A stretch of DNA of 64,000 nucleotides, from positions 1-64,000 of the forward strand of contig JAIBJO010000002.1 in the NCBI GenBank assembly GCA_020029615.1, given 5' to 3'. The notes below the pieces were generated by a model. It did no database searches. It was not told where the DNA came from and worked only from the letters and a program-made list of their open reading frames with translations. The DNA comes from Actinomycetota bacterium. Its GTDB lineage: Bacteria > Actinomycetota > Thermoleophilia > Gaiellales > Gaiellaceae. The translations under genes and the position numbers were made by a program. Every line of letters starts with the position of its first letter. Position 1 is the stretch's first letter. Below are positions 50,162 through 59,472 of this stretch, piece after piece.

Positions 50162-51574
50162 ATGGCCCGACACGACCGCAGGACGAAGATCGTCGCGACG
50201 ATCGGTCCATCGTCGAGGGACGAGGTGACGCTCGCCCGGCTCGTAGAGGCCGGGATGGACGGCGCGAGGCTGAACTTCTCTCACGGCACGCACGACGAGC
50301 ATCGGGTGAGCGCCGAGCGCGTGCGCTCGGTGCAGGCCTCGGCAGGTAGGTCACTCGCGCTCATTGCCGACTTGCAGGGTCCCAAGATACGAATCGGCGA
50401 CCTCGACGCCCCCGTCGCGCTCGAGGTCGGAGACTCGGTCGTCGTGGCCGGCGAGGAGTCGGCTCGCGAGGGCGACCTGCCGGTGGCCCCCGACGTGCTC
50501 GGAGCCGTGCTCGAGCCAGACGACGACATCCTCGTCGACGACGGCCTCGTCCGACTGCGCGTCGAGCGTGTCGAAGGAGCGAGGGCCCTGTGCCGGGTGG
50601 TCACGGCGGGTGTCGTCGAGCCGCACAAGGGGGTGAACGTCCCCGGAGTCCCGCTGCCCGTCGCGTCGCTCACGGAGAAGGACCTGGCGGACCTCGAGTT
50701 CGCGCTCGAGCTGGGTGTCGACTTCGTCGCCCTGTCGTTCGTTCGGTCTCACCTGGACGTCGTGGCGCTGAAAGCGAGGATCGAAGCCGCGGGATCGCAG
50801 GCGTGGGTGATCGTGAAGATCGAGCTGAAGGAGGCCGTCACCGCGCTCGAGGCAATCCTCGACGTCGCCGACGCGGTCATGATCGCGCGCGGAGATCTCG
50901 GGGTCGAGATCGGGGCGGCGGAGGTCCCGCTCCTGCAGAAGCGGATCATCCTCGGCGCGCTCGAGCGCGGGAAGCCCGCGATAACGGCGACGCAGATGCT
51001 CGAGACCATGGTGCACCGGCCCGAGCCCACCCGCGCCGAGGCGTCGGACGTCGCAAACGCCATTCTCGACGGCTCGTCTGCGCTGATGCTCTCGGCGGAG
51101 ACGGCCGTCGGCGAGTATCCCGTGGAGGCCGTCACGACAATGGCGGACATCGCGCGCGCGGTCGAGCCCAGCCTCGGCTACCGGCACCAGCTTCCGGCCG
51201 CGTCGGACGAGCCCACAGTCGGTCGTGCGATGTCGAACGCCGCATGCGACCTTGCGGAAGCTCTCGGAGCCCGGGCGATCCTCGTTCCCACGTTCACCGG
51301 ACGCACCGCCTCGGCAGTCGCGCGCCTGCGTCCGCGAAGGCCGGTCGTCGCGCTCACGCACGTCGTCACGTCGCTCCAGCACATGGCGATCGAGTGGGGG
51401 GTGACCCCGCTCCAGATTCCGGAGTCGTCGGACGTCGACGATCTCTGGCGACACTCGATCGAGGCGGCGCGCGCAGCGGGAATCGTCGAAGCCGGCGATC
51501 GGGTGGTCCTGACCGCCGGCACTGCTGTGAACATCCCCGGCTCGACCAACGTCATCAAGGTCGACATCGCGTAG
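50162..51574 (+). CDS. pyk: Pyruvate kinase
   Basis: RRTKIVATIGPSSRDEVTLARLVEAGMDGARLNFSHGTHDEH; VMIARGDLGVEI. Confidence 0.97.
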   Translation: MARHDRRTKIVATIGPSSRDEVTLARLVEAGMDGARLNFSHGTHDEHRVSAERVRSVQASAGRSLALIADLQGPKIRIGDLDAPVALEVGDSVVVAGEESAREGDLPVAPDVLGAVLEPDDDILVDDGLVRLRVERVEGARALCRVVTAGVVEPHKGVNVPGVPLPVASLTEKDLADLEFALELGVDFVALSFVRSHLDVVALKARIEAAGSQAWVIVKIELKEAVTALEAILDVADAVMIARGDLGVEIGAAEVPLLQKRIILGALERGKPAITATQMLETMVHRPEPTRAEASDVANAILDGSSALMLSAETAVGEYPVEAVTTMADIARAVEPSLGYRHQLPAASDEPTVGRAMSNAACDLAEALGARAILVPTFTGRTASAVARLRPRRPVVALTHVVTSLQHMAIEWGVTPLQIPESSDVDDLWRHSIEAARAAGIVEAGDRVVLTAGTAVNIPGSTNVIKVDIA

Positions 51575-51575
51575 A

Positions 51576-51593
51576 GGCGAGGCGTGCCTCGCC
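51576..51593. repeat. Dispersed palindromic repeat, copy C
   Basis: GGCGAGGC-GT-GCCTCGCC, after the pyk stop. Confidence 0.75.
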
Positions 51594-51608
51594 CGCGCTC
51601 CTACGTAG

Positions 51609-51628
51609 GGGCGAGGCTTGCCTCGCCC
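51609..51628. repeat. Dispersed palindromic repeat, copy D
   Basis: GGGCGAGGC-TT-GCCTCGCCC. Confidence 0.8.
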
Positions 51629-51664
51629 GCGTCCGAGGGAAGCGGGAGGGACTCCGGACGGGGT

Positions 51665-52048
51665 GTGGAACGTGACGTCGTGGCAGGGAGGGCGACGGCG
51701 AAGGCTCCCGTGAGGAGAAAGGCGGCGCGACCGAACGTTCGGCGCCGCCGGCTTCGCCTGCTCTGGGCCGTGGTCATTCTCGGAGTCGCCGTCTACCTCT
51801 ACTACCGACCGCTCGCCTCGTATCTCGAGACGAAGAACGACCTGGCCACCGAGCGTGCGGAGGTCGAGACGTTGCGCATCGCGCGCGCCGAGCTCGAGCT
51901 TCGGCTCGTCAACTCGACCAGCATCGAGGCGACCGAGCGTGAGGCGCGCCGGATCGGGTACGTCAAGCCCGGAGAGCAGCTCTTCGTGGTCAAGGGCATT
52001 CCAGCGTGGCGACAAGCACGCAGCACCGCCCGAGACCGTCGCTCGTAG
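51665..52048 (+). CDS. FtsB/DivIC septum formation initiator family protein
   Basis: TM then coiled coil ETKNDLATERAEVETLRIARAELELRLVNSTSIEATEREARRIGYVKPGEQLFVV; start uncertain. Confidence 0.82.
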   Translation: MERDVVAGRATAKAPVRRKAARPNVRRRRLRLLWAVVILGVAVYLYYRPLASYLETKNDLATERAEVETLRIARAELELRLVNSTSIEATEREARRIGYVKPGEQLFVVKGIPAWRQARSTARDRRS

Positions 52049-52058
52049 TCTTCTGCGA

Positions 52059-52571
52059 ATGGACGATCGCGCCGTGGTGGCACGGCAGCTCAAGCGGCAG
52101 CCGCGCGCGTTTCGTCGCGTCGTCGCTCGATGTCCGTACGGCCTCCCGGCCGTCACCGAGCAGGCCCCCTACGACGTGAGCGGCGAGCCGTTCCCGACGA
52201 CCTACTACCTCACGTGCTCGTACCTCGTTGCAGCGCTCGCTCGACTCGAAGCCGCCGGAGGTGTCGAGCGCTGGAGTGAGGCGGCGGCGGAGGACGAAAC
52301 GCTCGCGGCGTCGCTCGCGAGCGCGACCGACGACCAGAGACGGATCCGACACGAGCTCGCCGGCCAGGCGGGGGAGCCTGACGACGGGGCGTCGCTCGAT
52401 CTCGGGATCGGGGGCGCCAGCGCCCCCGAGCACCTCAAGTGCCTTCACGCGCACGCTGCCTTCGCGCTCGCCCGTCCTGGGTATCTCCTCGGCGAGCGCA
52501 TCCTCTCGGAGGTCCAGCCGCCCTGGCCGACGGACGAGTGCTGCTCGGAGGCACTCCTGCGCCAGCGCTGA
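52059..52571 (+). CDS. DUF501 domain-containing protein
   Basis: VVARCPYGLPAVTEQAPYDVSGEPFPTTYYLTCSYLVAALARLEAAGGVERWSE; HLKCLHAHAAFAL. Confidence 0.87.
   Translation: MDDRAVVARQLKRQPRAFRRVVARCPYGLPAVTEQAPYDVSGEPFPTTYYLTCSYLVAALARLEAAGGVERWSEAAAEDETLAASLASATDDQRRIRHELAGQAGEPDDGASLDLGIGGASAPEHLKCLHAHAAFALARPGYLLGERILSEVQPPWPTDECCSEALLRQR
52409..52428. repeat. Intragenic inverted repeat in the DUF501 gene
   Basis: CGGGGGCGC-CA-GCGCCCCCG, perfect 9-bp arms. Confidence 0.8.
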
Positions 52572-52576
52572 GGCTA

Positions 52577-52900
52577 GTGTCCGGCCTCGTGGCGTCCGAC
52601 GTCCAGATCGCGAAGCTCGAGTGGGAGGACGCATATCGTGGGCTCTTGGAAGCCGCGCGTGACCCTGCGAGGGAGGAGGCACTGCGGCGGCAGCTCGAGG
52701 CGGTCACGAGCGAGCTTCGTCGGAGGCTCGGCGGTTCGTTCACGGTGCGCGAGCTCGCAACGGAGTACGTGCGGGCGGACGCCTGGACTCGGGACGCTCT
52801 CGCTTCCACGGGTGTCCCGGGGTGGCCGCGCACGCTGGCGCTCGTCGAGGGCGCCGCATTCCATCTGTACTCCCGCGGCGCGGCGGACTACGCGCCATGA
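52577..52900 (+). CDS. Conserved-looking hypothetical protein
   Basis: ~107 aa, overlaps next start (ATGA); start uncertain. Confidence 0.6.
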   Translation: MSGLVASDVQIAKLEWEDAYRGLLEAARDPAREEALRRQLEAVTSELRRRLGGSFTVRELATEYVRADAWTRDALASTGVPGWPRTLALVEGAAFHLYSRGAADYAP

Positions 52901-53136
52901 GCATGGCCGAGCGGCCGAATCGATCGCAGCGTCCGCGAGCCCGCAACCGATCGTCCGTCGTGCGCTGGCTGCTCGTCGGCATCGCGTTGGTGCTCGCCTT
53001 CTTGCTCGGGGTCGCGTTCGCGCAGACGCTCGACGAGCGACCCGAGGACGGAAGGACGGTGACGAGCGTTCGCACGCTCACGCCGCTGCCGCAAGGTGAG
53101 GTGCGCACGGTCACCGTGACCGTCACGTCGCCGTAG
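52897..53136 (+). CDS. Small single-TM protein
   Basis: 79 aa; VVRWLLVGIALVLAFLLGVAFAQTL TM; Thr-Val-rich tail. Confidence 0.6.
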   Translation: MSMAERPNRSQRPRARNRSSVVRWLLVGIALVLAFLLGVAFAQTLDERPEDGRTVTSVRTLTPLPQGEVRTVTVTVTSP

Positions 53137-53157
53137 CGATCGGGAGCGGAGCGGGCG

Positions 53158-53177
53158 GCGACGCGAGCGTCGCCCTA
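53158..53177. repeat. Intergenic palindrome between convergent stops
   Basis: GGCGACGC-GA-GCGTCGCC followed by CTA (stop of the minus-strand gene). Confidence 0.6.
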
Positions 53178-53621
53178 CAGCTCTTCGGAAGCCTCGAGGA
53201 GTCCGGCGAGGATGATGCCGACGGCGCAGGCGAGGCTGATCCAGATCCCGATCCCGCGACTCGCGAAGAAGAAGCTGTCGGGTATCGAGATGAGTCGAAC
53301 GAGGACGAGGATCGTCGCGATCGAGCCGATGCCGATCGTCAAGAGGCTCTCCGGGACTGCCGCGGGCATCGCCACACCGACTTCGCGAAGCACGATGAGC
53401 AGGACGGCCGCGAGTCCGAGGAAGAGCACGATCTTCCCGATCGTGCCCGTGTGCCAACCGATCACCGAGACGGTCGTTCCCTGGCCCTCGCCCGTGTACC
53501 AGCCGGTCAACGCCGACACCGCGAGCAGGAGGCCCAGGAGAAACGTGAGCCGGCCGCCGAGGCCCGGCAGCCCTCCGACACGTGCGAAACCGATGCCATT
53601 GCGCCCTGCCGGACTCTCCAT
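53175..53621 (-). CDS. Integral membrane protein of unknown function
   Basis: 148 aa, about four hydrophobic segments. Confidence 0.7.
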   Translation of the reverse strand: MESPAGRNGIGFARVGGLPGLGGRLTFLLGLLLAVSALTGWYTGEGQGTTVSVIGWHTGTIGKIVLFLGLAAVLLIVLREVGVAMPAAVPESLLTIGIGSIATILVLVRLISIPDSFFFASRGIGIWISLACAVGIILAGLLEASEEL

Positions 53622-53694
53622 CGCGTGAAGGATATGGCTTCGGACCGGCTGGACAGGCCGCACGAAGCGGAAATCTGTTCCTAGAATCCCTCTG

Positions 53695-53940
53695 GTGGCT
53701 CGTCTCGCACACAAGACCGCACCACTCGCGGCCCCGGAGGAAGACCCTCCCATCGATCCAGAGGCGGTCGAGCGCGCGTACCGGATCCATCGCGCGCGTC
53801 GGGCGGCGAAGGCAAAGCGGCATCGGGAGAGACGCTGGGCAGGCGTTCGCTTCTGGTTCGTGCTCGCCGTCACGGCCGCCGTGGCAGCCGTGCTCGCTGC
53901 GCGAACGCTCGGTGAGATAGAGCGCGTCTTCGGGCTGTAG
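53695..53940 (+). CDS. Small single-TM protein
   Basis: 81 aa; WFVLAVTAAVAAVLAARTL. Confidence 0.55.
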   Translation: MARLAHKTAPLAAPEEDPPIDPEAVERAYRIHRARRAAKAKRHRERRWAGVRFWFVLAVTAAVAAVLAARTLGEIERVFGL

Positions 53941-53951
53941 AGGCCTTCCAG

Positions 53952-55502
53952 ATGCCCGCTCAGCCGGTGGAGGACAGGCCGGGAAGTCTCTCGCTCGGAG
54001 CGCTCGTCTTCGGCGCGGGGATCGGGGCGCTCGCAACCGAGATAGCAGCGTCGCGGCTACTGGCGCCGTACTTCGGTTCGTCGACGATCGTCTGGGCCAA
54101 CCTCATCGGGATCGTCCTCGCCGCGCTCGCCGTTGGCTACTGGCTCGGCGGGCGGGTGGCCGACCGGCGGCCCCGACCGTCGCTCCTGGGAGCGATCGTC
54201 CTCGTCGCGGCCGTGTGTGTCGCCGCGATCCCGTTCGTCGCGAAGCCGTTCCTGGACCTCACGGTCGAGGGGCTGGACGAGGCGTCGGCGGGCGCGGTCG
54301 TCGGAAGCTTCGTCGCAGTCCTCTTGCTGTTCGCGCCGGCTGTCGTGCTCCTCGGCATGGTGTCGCCGTTCGCGATCAGGCTGGCGGTCGCATCCGTCGA
54401 GACGGCAGGCGCGGTCGCGGGACGGCTCTATGCGCTCTCGACGGCGGGCTCGCTGCTCGGCACGTTCCTGTCGGCGCTCGTGCTCATCCCGGCGCTCGGA
54501 ACCCAGCGCACGTTCCTGGTCATTGCTGCGCTCCTCGCCGTGTCGTCGTCTCTCCTGCTCGGAGCCCGGTACCTCGTGGTCGCGGCTGTGCTCGCCGCTC
54601 TCGTCGCAGTGCCGCCCGGTGCGGTGAAGGCCGACGCCGGTCTTCTCCATGAGGAGACCTCGTTCCACCAGTACATCCAGGTCGTCGAAAGGCCCGACGG
54701 CCGGCGTCTCCTTTCTCTGAACGAGGGCGTTGCCGTGCACTCCGTCTGGCGGCCCGACTCGGTTCTCACAGGGGGTGTCTGGGATGCGTTCCTCGCCCTG
54801 CCCCCGCTGCTCGACCGGCCGCTCGAGCGGGTGGCGATTCTCGGTAACGCGGCCGGGACCACCGCTCGCGCGCTCGGCGTGTACTACCCCGCTGCCGACG
54901 TGGACGGCGTCGAGCTCGATCCTGCGGTCAGTCGCGTCGGGCGTCGGTACTTCGCGATGGACGAGAACCCGCGCCTGACCGTCCACGACGCGGACGCCCG
55001 GCCGTATCTGCGCTCGACCGACCAGCTCTACGACCTGATCGTCGTCGACGCCTATCACCAGCCGTACGTGCCCTTCTACCTGGCGACGCGCGAGTTCTTC
55101 CGCCTCGTTCGCGAGCGCCTAGCTCCGGGCGGCATCGTTGCGCTCAACGTGGCCACCGTCCCCGACGACGATCGGCTCGTGACGGCGGTCGGGAGCACGC
55201 TCGCAGCCGAGTTCCCGCAGGTGCTCGCCTGGCCGGCGCTTCGCTTCAACACCATCGTGCTCGGCTTCGCCGAGCCGGCGGCCGCGGGCGAGATCGAGCA
55301 TCGTCTCCGGCAGGGGCCCGCCGACCTCGCATCACTCCGCGAGCTCCTCGCACGCGACGCGCACCCGCTCGCCGGTGGAGGGCGACCGTGGACCGACGAC
55401 CGTGCGCCGGTCGAGTGGCTCACGGATCGCATGATCGTGTCGTACGCGGCTCAGGGGGGTCGCCTCGACGAGGACTATCTGCCGACGAGGCCCGACCCGT
55501 GA
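53952..55502 (+). CDS. Spermidine synthase-like protein with N-terminal membrane domain
   Basis: N-terminal TM domain (LATEIAASRLLAPYFGSSTIVWANLIGIVLAALAVGYWLGGR); C-terminal VDGVELDPAVSRVGRRYF...DARPYLRSTDQLYDLIVVDAYHQPYVPFYLATREFF. Confidence 0.88.
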   Translation: MPAQPVEDRPGSLSLGALVFGAGIGALATEIAASRLLAPYFGSSTIVWANLIGIVLAALAVGYWLGGRVADRRPRPSLLGAIVLVAAVCVAAIPFVAKPFLDLTVEGLDEASAGAVVGSFVAVLLLFAPAVVLLGMVSPFAIRLAVASVETAGAVAGRLYALSTAGSLLGTFLSALVLIPALGTQRTFLVIAALLAVSSSLLLGARYLVVAAVLAALVAVPPGAVKADAGLLHEETSFHQYIQVVERPDGRRLLSLNEGVAVHSVWRPDSVLTGGVWDAFLALPPLLDRPLERVAILGNAAGTTARALGVYYPAADVDGVELDPAVSRVGRRYFAMDENPRLTVHDADARPYLRSTDQLYDLIVVDAYHQPYVPFYLATREFFRLVRERLAPGGIVALNVATVPDDDRLVTAVGSTLAAEFPQVLAWPALRFNTIVLGFAEPAAAGEIEHRLRQGPADLASLRELLARDAHPLAGGGRPWTDDRAPVEWLTDRMIVSYAAQGGRLDEDYLPTRPDP

Positions 55503-56287
55503 TCTCGCTCGAGCGGCGCGACGGGCGTCCGCTTTGCATCGGTCATCGAGGGGCGGCCGCCCTCGCGCCGGAGAACACGCTCCGGTCCTTCCGCGCCGCG
55601 ATCGAGGCGGGCGTGGATCTCGTCGAGTTCGACGTCCTCGACCTTCGTGACGGCGAGCTCGTGATCGCGCACTCGCACGACCTCGGCGAGGTGAGCCATG
55701 GCACCGCGAGCGGCACTGTGCGCGATCGCTCGCTGGTGAGCTTGCGCGAGTTTTGCCCCGATCTGCCGACGCTCACCGAGGCGTTGGAGTTCTTCGTGGG
55801 CGAGGCCGGCCAGGTCGGCCTCCACCTCGATCTCAAAGCTCACGGGCGTGAAGGCGAGGTCGTCACGGCCCTTCGTCACCACGGCCTTCTCGAGCGGAGC
55901 CTCGTGAGCTCGTTCCACTTCCGAACAGTGCGGGCCGTGGCGCGTCTCGAGCCCGACCTGCGGGCCGGCATCACCGTGCCGCGCAGCGTGCTCGGGATCA
56001 CCGAAAGCGGCCGAGGCGAGCCCGTCGCCCGTCTCGCGCTCGGGGCCCTGCGTCGGGTGGCGCCGCTCGCGGTACCCCTCGCGCTCTCGACGTCGCGCGG
56101 CGCCGCGCTGGTCCTCCACCACTCGCTGGTCACGGGGGCGACGGTGCGTCAGGCGCACGCTCGCGGTGCGCCGGTCGTCGCGTGGACGGTCGACGATCCG
56201 CCAAGCCTTGCTCGCGTCGACGACGCGGGCGTCGACGCAGTGGTCACCAACGATCCGCGCATTTTCGCGTCTACACTGCCAACGTGA
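55499..56287 (+). CDS. Glycerophosphodiester phosphodiesterase
   Basis: CIGHRGAAALAPENTLRSFRAAIEAGVDLVEFDVLDLRDGELVIAHSHDL. Confidence 0.92.
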   Translation: MISLERRDGRPLCIGHRGAAALAPENTLRSFRAAIEAGVDLVEFDVLDLRDGELVIAHSHDLGEVSHGTASGTVRDRSLVSLREFCPDLPTLTEALEFFVGEAGQVGLHLDLKAHGREGEVVTALRHHGLLERSLVSSFHFRTVRAVARLEPDLRAGITVPRSVLGITESGRGEPVARLALGALRRVAPLAVPLALSTSRGAALVLHHSLVTGATVRQAHARGAPVVAWTVDDPPSLARVDDAGVDAVVTNDPRIFASTLPT

Positions 56288-57351
56288 GGACCTGGGCTCG
56301 CGCGATCGGTGCTGCGCTTCTTACGACCTGTGCGCTCGTCGGCTTCGCTTCGGCGTTCGCGTTCGCGGGAAGCGCCGGGGCGGGCACCGAGACGACGATC
56401 ACGACCACTGATCCGCCTCCGACGACGACGGAGCCCCCGCCTACCGAGCCCATCGAGCCTCCGCCTCCGCCGACACCCGCGCCCATCGCGTTCGGCGTCA
56501 CCGTCGGCGGGGTCAAGGTTGGTGGCCTCATGCCCGGGCGCGCGACCGAGGTCGTGCGGCGTGCTTTCGAGCGCCCGCTTGTCCTGGTCGTCACCGAGAC
56601 GCGCAAGATCCGCCTCCGAGCGGGTGCGCTCGGCGCCCGTCCGAACGTTCCGAAAGCCGTTCGCAGAGCCCGCTTTGCCCGGCCCGGAGCCACGGTCCCG
56701 CTCGACGTCGAGGTGTCGCGCGCTCGCGTCCGGGCGTACGTCGACCGGCTCGGCCGGGAGTTCGACCTGAAGCCCGTCGACGCGCGTATCGCACTCGACG
56801 GGGTGAAGCCCCGCGCGATCAAGTCGCAGGACGGACGGCGCCTCAAGCGCATCGCAAGCTCGCGGGCGGTTCGTTACGCGCTGCAGCGGAACACGCGTTC
56901 ACCGATCCGTCTGGGGTTCGAAGTCCTCGAGCCGAAGGTCGATTCGGTCAACCTCGGCACGGCGGTCGTCATCCGCCGCGGCTCGAACAGGCTCCTGTAC
57001 TTCGCCAAGGCCAAGCTCGTGCGCTGGTTCGGTGTCGCCACGGGTCAGTCGGCCTATCCCACACCCCTTGGCAATTACGAGATCGTGAACATGCAGCGCA
57101 ATCCCTGGTGGTACCCGCCGCCTTCGACGTGGGCCGCGGAGTCGGATCCTGTGCCGCCGGGGCCGGGCAATCCGCTCGGCACCCGCTGGATGGGTATCTC
57201 GGCGCCGTACGTCGGGATCCACGGAACACCCGATGCCGCATCGATCGGCTACTCGGCGTCCCACGGGTGCATCCGCATGCGGATTTCGGACGCCGAATGG
57301 CTGTTCCGGCACGTGAAGATCGGGACTCCGGTCTTCATCGTCGCCACGTAG
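56284..57351 (+). CDS. L,D-transpeptidase (YkuD) with N-terminal peptidoglycan-binding-like region
   Basis: GVATGQSAYPTPLGNYEIVNM...YVGIHGTPDAASIGYSASHGCIRMRISDAEWLF. Confidence 0.92.
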   Translation: MRTWARAIGAALLTTCALVGFASAFAFAGSAGAGTETTITTTDPPPTTTEPPPTEPIEPPPPPTPAPIAFGVTVGGVKVGGLMPGRATEVVRRAFERPLVLVVTETRKIRLRAGALGARPNVPKAVRRARFARPGATVPLDVEVSRARVRAYVDRLGREFDLKPVDARIALDGVKPRAIKSQDGRRLKRIASSRAVRYALQRNTRSPIRLGFEVLEPKVDSVNLGTAVVIRRGSNRLLYFAKAKLVRWFGVATGQSAYPTPLGNYEIVNMQRNPWWYPPPSTWAAESDPVPPGPGNPLGTRWMGISAPYVGIHGTPDAASIGYSASHGCIRMRISDAEWLFRHVKIGTPVFIVAT

Positions 57352-57357
57352 GAGACG

Positions 57358-57918
57358 GTGGCGCGACGCGCGAAGCTCGTTGCCCAGGGCGTGGCCGTCG
57401 GGCTCGTCGTGTTGCTCTTCGTACTGCTCGTCTGGACGCTTCTCGCCGACGAGGGCGGCGATCTCGCGGCAGCAGCGGCGCGGGGCGAGCGCCCCTCGGC
57501 ACCTGACTTCACGCTCGAGCGCCTCGACGAGGACGGCGAGCTCACGCTGTCGTCTCTTCAGGGGAAGGCGGTCGTGCTCAACGTGTGGGCTTCGTGGTGC
57601 ATTCCCTGCAAGGACGAGGCGCCGTTCCTCGAGGAGGTCTGGCAGCGGGACCGCGAGCGTGGGGTCGTCGTGGTGGGACTCGACGCCAAGGACTTCCGCG
57701 CGGACGCGCGTCGCTTCGCGAAGCGCTTCGGACTGACGTTCCCCATCGTCTACGACGGCCCGGGCGACTCGCTCGGGGGCTACGGCGTCACAGGGTTCCC
57801 CGAGACGTTCGTCATCGACCGCGAAGGCAAGGTCGTCCGGGCGTTCGCAGGTGCGGTGAACGCGAAGGAGGATCGAGCGCTCCTGCGAGCGGCCATCGAG
57901 CAGGCGCTGGGACCGTGA
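57358..57918 (+). CDS. TlpA/ResA-like thioredoxin-fold protein
   Basis: VLNVWASWCIPCKDEAPFLEEVW. Confidence 0.92.
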   Translation: MARRAKLVAQGVAVGLVVLLFVLLVWTLLADEGGDLAAAAARGERPSAPDFTLERLDEDGELTLSSLQGKAVVLNVWASWCIPCKDEAPFLEEVWQRDRERGVVVVGLDAKDFRADARRFAKRFGLTFPIVYDGPGDSLGGYGVTGFPETFVIDREGKVVRAFAGAVNAKEDRALLRAAIEQALGP

Positions 57919-58361
57919 GGGCTCGCGTTCGACTCGTCGGGATCGGCGCGCTCGCGGCCTGCGGCGTTGCGTTCGCCGCCGGGCCCCCGAACGCCGCCGA
58001 CCTGGAGGCCGAGCTCGTGTGCCCGATCTGCGAGACGACACTGGACCAGTCGACCGCTCCCGTCGCACTGCGAATGAAGGCCTTCATCCGAGAGCGCATT
58101 GCCGCCGGCGACGACGAGCAGGAGATCAAGGATGCGCTCGTCGCCGAGTTCGGGGAAGGTGTCCTCGCAACTCCGCCAAAGGGAGGCTTCGGGCTCCTCG
58201 CCTGGCTCCTCCCGCTCGCGGCTCTGCTCGTGGGAGCGATCGCGGTCGGCCTGCTGATCCGCTCGTGGAGCCGGCGGCGCGCCCCGCCGGATGACGAGCC
58301 GCCGCTCGACCTCGAGCTCGATCGCCGCGTCGACGAAGAGCTCGCCCGCTTCGATTCGTGA
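57915..58361 (+). CDS. ccmH: Cytochrome c-type biogenesis protein CcmH
   Basis: ELVCPICETTLDQSTAPVALRMKAFIRERIAAGDDEQEIKDALVAEFGEGVLATPP. Confidence 0.88.
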   Translation: MRARVRLVGIGALAACGVAFAAGPPNAADLEAELVCPICETTLDQSTAPVALRMKAFIRERIAAGDDEQEIKDALVAEFGEGVLATPPKGGFGLLAWLLPLAALLVGAIAVGLLIRSWSRRRAPPDDEPPLDLELDRRVDEELARFDS

Positions 58362-58362
58362 G

Positions 58363-59085
58363 ATGAGCTGGACCGAGCTCCCCGTCGCGTTCCTCGCGGG
58401 CATGGTCTCGTTTCTCGCCCCGTGTGTTCTCCCGCTCGTCCCCGGATACCTGTCGGCGATCTCGGCCGTGGATGCGGAGAACCTGGGCCAGCCCGGGACT
58501 GCCCGCCGCGTGGTCGTGTCGAGCGTGCCGTTCGTGCTCGGCTTCACGGCGTTCTTCGTGCTCCTCGGCGTGGGCGCGGCGCTCATCGGTGGCCGCCTGT
58601 TCGCGGATCAGTTCCTGCTCGAGCGGATTGCCGGATTCGTGCTCGTCGTGTTCGGCCTGGCCTTCATGGGCCTTCTTCCCTGGCCCGAACGGCTCATGGG
58701 CGCCGGTCTGGTACAGGGTGCACGCAGTCGCGGGTCGCGTGTCCTGCTCGGCGGCGCTTTCGCCGTGTGTGCGGCGCCGTGCATCGGCCCTGTGCTCGCC
58801 GCGATCCTCGTTCTCGCCGGCTCGTCCGGCACGGTGCTCGAAGGAGCTGCGCTACTCGGGGTGTACTCGCTGGGGCTTGCGCTGCCGTTCGTCCTCGCGG
58901 GTGCCGTGTTCACGCGGGCGATGTCGGCTTTCCGCTGGCTTCGAGACCACTACCGCGCCATCCAGATCGGAGGCGGCGCGATCATGGTCGCGCTCGGGCT
59001 CCTTCTCTTCTTCGAGCGCTTCTACGTGCTGCGTGTGTACCTGAACCGCTTTCTCGAGTGGCTCGGCCTCGAGCCGGCGTTCTGA
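58363..59085 (+). CDS. ccdA: Cytochrome c biogenesis protein CcdA
   Basis: VAFLAGMVSFLAPCVLPLVPGYLSAIS; AVCAAPCIGPVLAAIL. Confidence 0.94.
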   Translation: MSWTELPVAFLAGMVSFLAPCVLPLVPGYLSAISAVDAENLGQPGTARRVVVSSVPFVLGFTAFFVLLGVGAALIGGRLFADQFLLERIAGFVLVVFGLAFMGLLPWPERLMGAGLVQGARSRGSRVLLGGAFAVCAAPCIGPVLAAILVLAGSSGTVLEGAALLGVYSLGLALPFVLAGAVFTRAMSAFRWLRDHYRAIQIGGGAIMVALGLLLFFERFYVLRVYLNRFLEWLGLEPAF

Positions 59086-59104
59086 CCGCTTCGCGGTCAG
59101 AACG
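59078..59104. terminator. Bidirectional hairpin between convergent genes
   Basis: CGTTCTGACCG-CTTCG-CGGTCAGAACG, perfect 11-bp stem. Confidence 0.8.
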
Positions 59105-59452
59105 CTAGAGAGTCACGCGTCTCAGCGCGAGGTCGTTCCGCGCAGCCCGCCGGCGGGCTGCGCGGACCTGCCGAAGCAGGTCGTCGACGTCGACACCACG
59201 GTGCTCCGGGCGGTACGCCTGCAGGCGCCGGTCGGCCTTCTCGAGCTGGCGCTCGCAGCCGGGATGGTTCCCGCGGCCTGCCTGATACCAGGCCACCGCG
59301 ACGTGGACGAGGCCCTGCAGGAAGTCGCGCTCGGGCTCGGGTGCTGCGCGCCACTCGTCCTCGAGCTCCTCGTGAGCCTCGAAATATGCTCCGGTCCGGA
59401 TCAGGTCGACGCCTCGTTCGAGTCCCACTGCCCCGATTATCCGCGTCCGCAA
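59105..59452 (-). CDS. DUF309 domain-containing protein
   Basis: GVDLIRTGAYFEAHEELEDEWRAAPEPERDFLQGLVHVAVAWYQAGRGN. Confidence 0.85.
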   Translation of the reverse strand: MRTRIIGAVGLERGVDLIRTGAYFEAHEELEDEWRAAPEPERDFLQGLVHVAVAWYQAGRGNHPGCERQLEKADRRLQAYRPEHRGVDVDDLLRQVRAARRRAARNDLALRRVTL

Positions 59453-59472
59453 CGGGTGCTAGGGTCGGACGC

